Source: Cypionkella sp. (GTDB taxonomy: Bacteria; Pseudomonadota; Alphaproteobacteria; Rhodobacterales; Rhodobacteraceae). From it: a stretch of DNA of 10,763 bases. The notes under the pieces were generated by a model, which made no database searches, had not been told where the DNA came from, and saw only the letters and a list, made by a program, of their open reading frames with translations. This document shows positions 7,354 to 10,763 of this stretch, piece after piece (position 1 is the stretch's first letter; each line of letters opens with the position of its first letter). The position numbers and the translations under genes were made by a program. The stretch covers positions 1 to 10,763 of the forward strand of contig JAGPBG010000039.1 in assembly GCA_018063485.1 (NCBI GenBank), in the 5' to 3' direction.

Positions 7354-7356
7354 TCA
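7351..7356. other. TGATCA palindrome holding two opposed stop codons
   Basis: TGA at 7351-7353 ends the Hint gene on the + strand, and TCA at 7354-7356 reads TGA for the mutarotase gene on the - strand. The two coding regions abut with no spacer, leaving no room for a conventional terminator between them. Confidence 0.9.
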
Positions 7357-8322
7357 GAATCGCGCGAACCGCCATTCGGTGATCTGGGTCACGGGTTTGC
7401 CCGGCAGCAATTCGCTTGGCGGAAAGGCCGGGTTGTTTGGCGCATCGGGCCAGCCCTGCGCCTCGAATGCCAACCCTTCATAGCCATCCCGCCCTGGCCG
7501 CATCGCGTTGCGGCCATCATAAACCTGCAAACCTGCTTCGGAGGTTGCCAAAATCATTTTCAAATCGCCCGACGGCGAAGTCAGCCAAGCCACATCGCGC
7601 AAGGCCTGCGGCGCGTCGGCCAGGCAAAAGCAATTGTCCAAGGCTGGCGCACCCGGCGCGATCGCCCGTTCGCTTTGGAAATCCAGATCACTGCCCGCCA
7701 CCGGCGAAATCTCCCCAGTCACCAGAAAATCGCCATCCGTTGGCAAAACCCGCGCCGCCGCAAGCCGCAGCCGATGCCCGCCCCAATGTGCTGCACCGTT
7801 CAGCGTCCAATAGCTGTGATTGGCAGCATTGAAGATGGTGGGCGCGTCGGTTTTCGCTGTGATCTCAAGTCGTAGCTTGGCCGGTGCCGCCAGGCAATAC
7901 CGCGCCACCACTTGCCGCTTGCCGGGAAACCCGCCTTCACCGTCGGGTAGATCAAGGGCTAATTCCACAAAATCACGCCCCCGCGCGACAACCTTCCATA
8001 GCTTCAAATGCGTGCCCGCCGCCCCCGAGTGCAAACTGTGCTGCCCGTCAAGATTGGCCTCGAACCGGTGCCGCTTGCCAGCAATCACCGCCCCTGCTCC
8101 CCGGATCCGATTCACCATCGGCGCGATCAGCGTGCCGTGATAGCGCATCACGCCCTCATAATCGGCCACGTTTTCCGACCCCAAAGTCAGATCATGTGCC
8201 ACACCCGCCATGCGCACCGATTGCAGCGCCGCACCCAATGTCAGCACCGAAACCGTCAACTCTCCTGCAACAAGCGTGATCTTTTCCACCGCCTCGCCGC
8301 CCGCCGTCTTGCCAAACTCCAT
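7354..8322 (-). CDS. Aldose 1-epimerase (galactose mutarotase-like)
   Basis: A 322-residue protein of the aldose 1-epimerase (GalM) family, which interconverts alpha and beta anomers of hexoses. Catalytic and binding positions are present: APMVNRIRG (67-75, substrate-contacting N71/R72), DGQHSLHSG (92-100, family His), NAANHSYW (165-172, H169 the general acid), PALDNCF (226-232, D229) and LAFEAQGWPD (284-293, E287 the general base). Length and motif order fit active mutarotases. There is no signal peptide, so it is probably cytoplasmic. CAGGGG lies shortly before the ATG (complement at 8320-8322). It lies 54 nt downstream of znuA in the same direction with no obvious terminator between, so transcription from the znuA promoter is possible. 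No other sugar-catabolic gene is near, so the true substrate is uncertain and galM is not assigned firmly. Confidence 0.88.
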   Translation of the reverse strand: MEFGKTAGGEAVEKITLVAGELTVSVLTLGAALQSVRMAGVAHDLTLGSENVADYEGVMRYHGTLIAPMVNRIRGAGAVIAGKRHRFEANLDGQHSLHSGAAGTHLKLWKVVARGRDFVELALDLPDGEGGFPGKRQVVARYCLAAPAKLRLEITAKTDAPTIFNAANHSYWTLNGAAHWGGHRLRLAAARVLPTDGDFLVTGEISPVAGSDLDFQSERAIAPGAPALDNCFCLADAPQALRDVAWLTSPSGDLKMILATSEAGLQVYDGRNAMRPGRDGYEGLAFEAQGWPDAPNNPAFPPSELLPGKPVTQITEWRFARF

Positions 8323-8376
8323 CCCGCACCCCTGTAATCTTCGCCCATTCAGCGCCTGATTGTCGAAGGTTGCAAG

Positions 8377-9261
8377 TCAGCCCTTCAGACACGCCGCCAA
8401 GCTCTGCGCCAGCCCCAACATCAGTTGCTCATATCCATTTGGTCCGATATCAAGGTTTGATCCCACCGGATCGAGCGCCGCCCCCTTGCGTACTGCGGTG
8501 CCCGCAAGCAACTGGTCCATCAGGGCCGGATCATGCTGCACTTCGGGAAAGGCGCAGAGATAGCGCCCGGCCTCCAGATCGGCGCGCAGCCCTGCCAACC
8601 GCGCTGCCCCCGGCGTTGCAGCATCGCCAAGGGCCAAAGCGCCCGCACCCGTCAGCCCGTAATGCGCCGCGAAATAGCCATAGGCGGCATGAAAGGTCAC
8701 AAAGCCGCGCGACTTCACCGGCTCCAACAGCGTGGCAATCGTCGCATCCAGTGCCGCAATCCGCTCTTTGGCCAAAGCGGCATTCGTGGCGTAAATCCCG
8801 GCATGGTCAGGGTCGATCTGTCCCAATTCCTGCGCAATCGCCCCCAGCCAAAGAGCGGCGTTATCCGGGTCAAGCCAACCATGCGGATCAATGCCGTCGT
8901 GATCGCTATGCTCATCGCCAGCGTCCTCTACATGAACATAGGGCCGCCGATGGGTGCCATCGGCATCCAGCAGGGCCAGCGATTTAGCTGCCCCCCCTGC
9001 CATCGCGCGTTCCAGCCATGGCGTCAGTTCCGGCCCGATCCACACCACCAGATCAGCCCCGGCCAAAGCCCGGCGCTGGCTGGGGCGCATCTGGAAATCA
9101 TGCTCATCCGCGCCCTTTTCCAGCAGCAGAACCGGCGTTCCCAGATCGCCCATCACCTGCGCCACCAGCGCCTGCACCGGCGGCACATCCGTCACAACCC
9201 GGGGCACCTCGGCCAGTGCAGGCAGGGCCAGACCGATCAACGCCATTGCCAGAAACCGCAT
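8377..9261 (-). CDS. znuA: Zinc ABC transporter, periplasmic zinc-binding protein
   Basis: A 294-residue cluster A-I solute-binding protein that captures Zn(II) in the periplasm and delivers it to ZnuBC. A signal peptide is evident (MRFLAMALIGLALPALA, cleavage near residue 17). Expected metal ligands are H54 in DEHDF (with E53), H127 in DPHGWLDP, H191 in TFHAAYGYF, and an acidic residue such as E240 (FPEVQHD) or D264 (LDPVG). The histidine-rich loop typical of zinc-specific members is present but short: residues 104-127 hold H104, H110, H118, H121 and H127 among Asp/Glu. This loop and the adjacent zur and znuC make zinc more likely than manganese. AGAGGG precedes the ATG (complement at 9259-9261). 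It is divergent from zur, with a Zur operator in the spacer. Confidence 0.93.
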   Translation of the reverse strand: MRFLAMALIGLALPALAEVPRVVTDVPPVQALVAQVMGDLGTPVLLLEKGADEHDFQMRPSQRRALAGADLVVWIGPELTPWLERAMAGGAAKSLALLDADGTHRRPYVHVEDAGDEHSDHDGIDPHGWLDPDNAALWLGAIAQELGQIDPDHAGIYATNAALAKERIAALDATIATLLEPVKSRGFVTFHAAYGYFAAHYGLTGAGALALGDAATPGAARLAGLRADLEAGRYLCAFPEVQHDPALMDQLLAGTAVRKGAALDPVGSNLDIGPNGYEQLMLGLAQSLAACLKG

Positions 9262-9270
9262 TGCAACCCT

Positions 9271-9289
9271 CTTTCATTTGCTATGAAAG
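9271..9289. repeat. Perfect 7-bp inverted repeat in the znuA leader
   Basis: CTTTCAT (9271-9277) and ATGAAAG (9283-9289) are perfect inverted copies separated by TTGCT. On the znuA strand this would fold into a hairpin beginning 9 nt before the start codon and overlapping the first two bases of the AGAGGG ribosome binding site (complement of 9267-9272). It could also be a second protein-binding site. It is distinct from the Zur box at 9301-9315. Confidence 0.5.
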
Positions 9290-9306
9290 TCTGATATGTA
9301 TGTAAT
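9278..9306 (+). promoter_or_regulatory. Putative zur promoter
   Basis: TTGCTA (9278-9283) and TGTAAT (9301-9306) are separated by exactly 17 nt; the -10 box matches five of six consensus bases. Transcription would start near 9313, leaving a leader of about 14 nt before the zur ATG. The -10 box lies inside the Zur operator, which predicts autorepression. Confidence 0.4.
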
Positions 9307-9321
9307 ATTATAACAGGTCAA
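9293..9321 (-). promoter_or_regulatory. Putative znuA promoter
   Basis: On the - strand TTGACC (complement of 9316-9321) is followed after 17 nt by CATATC (complement of 9293-9298), with the Zur operator occupying most of the spacer. An alternative uses a perfect TATAAT (complement of 9307-9312) inside the operator with a weak TTGCGG 18 nt upstream (complement of 9331-9336). Either choice puts Zur in the way of RNA polymerase. Confidence 0.4.
9301..9315. promoter_or_regulatory. Zur operator (zinc uptake repressor box)
   Basis: TGTAATATTATAACA is a 15-nt palindrome with a single mismatched pair (positions 4 and 12), very close to the proteobacterial Zur consensus of the TGTTATAnTATAACA type. 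It stands out as the most AT-rich stretch of a GC-rich region. It lies between the divergent znuA and zur genes, 11 nt before the zur ATG and 39 nt before the znuA ATG. Zur with zinc bound is expected to repress both directions here. Confidence 0.85.
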
Positions 9322-9326
9322 GCCCG

Positions 9327-9803
9327 ATGCCCGCAAACCCCGCCTTTGCCACCCACGACCACCACTATTGCGCAACCGAGCGCATGGCACAGGCCGAGTC
9401 GCACCTTGCTGCCAAGGGCAAGCGCCTTACCCCCGTCCGCCGCCGCACGCTTGAGATATTGCTCGAAGACCACCGCGCCCTTGGGGCCTATGACCTGCTG
9501 AACCGCCTTGCGGCCGAGGGTTTCGGCAACCAACCGCCCGTCGCCTATCGCGCGCTGGAGTTTCTGACGGATCAAGGGCTTGCCCATCGGATTCGCCGCC
9601 TGAACGCCTTCACCGCCTGTATGCACCCCGGCGAAGCCCACGCTCCGGTGTTCCTGATCTGCCGCACCTGCGAGTCGGTCGCTGAAACCTCTGCCGCCCC
9701 GGTGTTGGCCGCTTTGACCAAAGCCGCAAGCGCCACCGGCTTTCAGATCGAGCGCAGCAATATCGAGGCGCTGGGACTGTGCCCCGCCTGTGCCGCCGCA
9801 TGA
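9327..9803 (+). CDS. zur: Zinc uptake regulator, Fur family
   Basis: A 158-residue Fur-family repressor that binds DNA when loaded with zinc. The N-terminal winged helix (about 25-92) contains LTPVRRRTLEIL (34-45) and the recognition-helix region PPVAYRALEFL (70-80). The structural zinc site is Cys4: C112/C115 (ICRTC) and C152/C155 (CPAC). Ligands matching the regulatory zinc site of E. coli Zur fall at H87, C98, H105 and E120. The N-terminus carries a HDHHYC segment (10-15), which I recall as common in alphaproteobacterial Zur. The absence of Fur-type iron ligands and the znuA/znuC neighbours support Zur over Fur. Its stop overlaps the znuC start (ATGA, 9800-9803), so the two are translationally coupled. 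Confidence 0.93.
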   Translation: MPANPAFATHDHHYCATERMAQAESHLAAKGKRLTPVRRRTLEILLEDHRALGAYDLLNRLAAEGFGNQPPVAYRALEFLTDQGLAHRIRRLNAFTACMHPGEAHAPVFLICRTCESVAETSAAPVLAALTKAASATGFQIERSNIEALGLCPACAAA

Positions 9804-10546
9804 GCCTGCTCTCAGCGGTCGCGCTCACTGTCCGCTTTGGCACCTCCGAAGTGCTTAGTGGTATCACCATGGCGATCAATCCGGGCGAGATTGTTACCGT
9901 TCTCGGCCCCAATGGCTCGGGCAAATCGACCCTGCTGCGCGCGCTGCTGGGCATCGTGCCCGTCGCTTCGGGCCAGATCACGCGCGCACCCGGCCTGCGT
10001 GTCGGCTATGTGCCGCAAAAGCTGGCGATTGACCCCACCCTGCCAATGACCGTGCGCCGATTCCTGTCGCTGCCAACCCGCGTAACCGACGTTCAGGCCA
10101 CCCAAACACTCGCCCGCGTCGGCCTTCCTGATATGGAAACCCGGCAGATGTCGGCGCTGTCGGGTGGTCAGTTCCAGCGCGTTCTGCTCGCCCGGGCCTT
10201 GCTGTCCGATCCGCAACTGCTGATCCTCGATGAGCCCACCCAAGGCCTTGATCAGCCGGGCGAGGCGGCGTTCTACCGCCTGATCGAAGAGGTCCGAACC
10301 ACCACCGGGGCCGCAATCTTGATGGTCAGCCACGATCTGCATGTCGTCATGGCGGCCTCAGATCGCGTGATTTGTCTCAATGGCCATATCTGCTGCGAAG
10401 GCACCCCGCGCGTGGTCTCGAACGCTCCGGAATACCGCGCGCTTTTCGGCCTTGGCACCCAGGGCGCGCTGGCACTTTACCGGCACGACCATGACCATAG
10501 CCATGACCACAGCCATGATCACCATGCGGATCACCACCATGATTGA
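9800..10546 (+). CDS. znuC: Zinc ABC transporter, ATP-binding protein with His-rich tail
   Basis: A 248-residue ABC ATPase that powers ZnuB-mediated zinc import at the inner face of the cytoplasmic membrane. Motifs are complete: Walker [10 protein letters not shown] (36-44), Q-loop Q73 (YVPQK), signature LSGGQ (120-124), Walker B LLILDEP (140-146, catalytic E145), D-loop GLDQ (149-152) and switch H178 (SHD). Residues 229-248 form a tail with 11 His in 20 positions plus Asp and Ser, an obvious candidate for cytoplasmic zinc binding. The ATG at 9800 overlaps the zur stop by 4 nt; the GTG at 9779 would only add seven non-conserved residues. The 3' end overlaps znuB by at least 8 nt, indicating tight coupling in a zur-znuC-znuB operon. 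Confidence 0.94.
   Translation: MSLLSAVALTVRFGTSEVLSGITMAINPGEIVTVLGPNGSGKSTLLRALLGIVPVASGQITRAPGLRVGYVPQKLAIDPTLPMTVRRFLSLPTRVTDVQATQTLARVGLPDMETRQMSALSGGQFQRVLLARALLSDPQLLILDEPTQGLDQPGEAAFYRLIEEVRTTTGAAILMVSHDLHVVMAASDRVICLNGHICCEGTPRVVSNAPEYRALFGLGTQGALALYRHDHDHSHDHSHDHHADHHHD
10490..10525 (+). repeat. 12-nt imperfect tandem repeat in the znuC tail
   Basis: Three 12-nt units follow one another: CATGACCATAGC (10490-10501), CATGACCACAGC (10502-10513) and CATGATCACCAT (10514-10525). In the znuC frame they read [12 protein letters not shown]. In the znuB frame each unit offers an ATG (10491, 10503, 10515, and also 10524). Confidence 0.8.
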
Positions 10547-10763
10547 CGATTTCCTGATCCGCGCCGCCCTTGCCGGCCTTGGCCTTTCCCTCGCCACCGG
10601 CCCATTGGGCAGTTTCGTTGTCTGGCGGCGCATGGCCTATTTCGGTGATGCCACCAGCCACGCCGCCATTCTCGGCGTGGCGCTGGCCCTTGCCCTGCAC
10701 CTGCCGATTGCCGCCGGCACGCTGTTTGTGGCGCTCGCGATGGCCTTGACGGTTTCGGCCCTG
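10539..10763 (+). CDS. znuB: Zinc ABC transporter, membrane permease (N-terminal part)
   Basis: The first 75 codons of an ABC-3 family permease, cut by the window end. It forms the membrane channel that works with ZnuC and ZnuA. A first hydrophobic segment (about 7-28) is followed by the family signature [21 protein letters not shown] (29-49), where zinc/manganese permeases carry the conserved FG-D-SHA stretch, and then a second hydrophobic region. The start at 10539 gives the normal [14 protein letters not shown]-terminus and overlaps the znuC stop (10544-10546) by 8 nt. Four further in-frame ATGs upstream (10491, 10503, 10515, 10524) lie within the His-tail coding repeat, so the true start is not certain from sequence alone. 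Confidence 0.9.
   Translation, partial: MIDDFLIRAALAGLGLSLATGPLGSFVVWRRMAYFGDATSHAAILGVALALALHLPIAAGTLFVALAMALTVSAL

Noticed and set aside
8370..9294. Two long + strand frames across znuA (8370-8987 and 8533-9294)
   Set aside because: Both are antisense to znuA, whose signal peptide and zinc ligands on the - strand are clear; the second would also run through the regulatory spacer.

Overview
The window looks like a stretch of chromosome from a GC-rich alphaproteobacterium, most likely of the Rhodobacterales (Rhodobacter/Paracoccus-type). That judgement rests on recalled similarity, not a search. Pointers are the high GC content with strong GC bias at third positions, the Zur protein with an N-terminal HDHHYC segment, the divergent znuA / zur-znuC-znuB arrangement, a Hint-domain protein with a nidogen-like N-terminus, and a DUF1993 protein. 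I see no tRNA, rRNA, CRISPR array, insertion sequence or phage gene, and no intergenic gap longer than about 190 bases.

Left part (1-4696, all + strand): the 3' end of a histidinol-phosphatase gene (hisN type), then a stand-alone 8-oxoguanine deaminase gene. The deaminase has a leader of roughly 70 nt, inferred from a putative promoter, containing a well-formed inverted repeat just before the ribosome binding site. A GC-rich hairpin closes this unit. Next come argD and argF, a two-gene arginine biosynthesis unit with its own putative promoter. A 10-bp hairpin separates argF from a small DUF1993 gene.

Middle part (4715-8322): a MosC/YbjJ-like major facilitator transporter on the - strand is divergent from a 424-residue protein on the + strand. 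That protein joins an N-terminal nidogen-like domain to a C-terminal Hint (intein/hedgehog-type) domain. The Hint gene converges on a galactose mutarotase-like gene with no spacing at all: the two stop codons share one TGATCA palindrome.

Right part (8377-10763): a zinc-uptake locus. znuA (periplasmic zinc-binding protein) is on the - strand; zur (zinc-sensing repressor), znuC (ATPase) and the start of znuB (permease) are on the + strand and overlap one another. The 65-bp divergent spacer holds a near-perfect Zur operator, placed so that Zur could shut both directions when zinc is sufficient. The mutarotase-like gene lies 54 bp downstream of znuA on the same strand and may be co-transcribed with it. 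ZnuC ends in a very histidine-rich tail encoded by a 12-nt repeat that also supplies several in-frame ATGs for znuB.

Most of the window is ordinary housekeeping content. The places most worth a second look are the structured leader of the 8-oxoguanine deaminase gene (a possible xanthine/urate-type riboswitch), the nidogen-Hint protein, and the hairpin before the DUF1993 gene.
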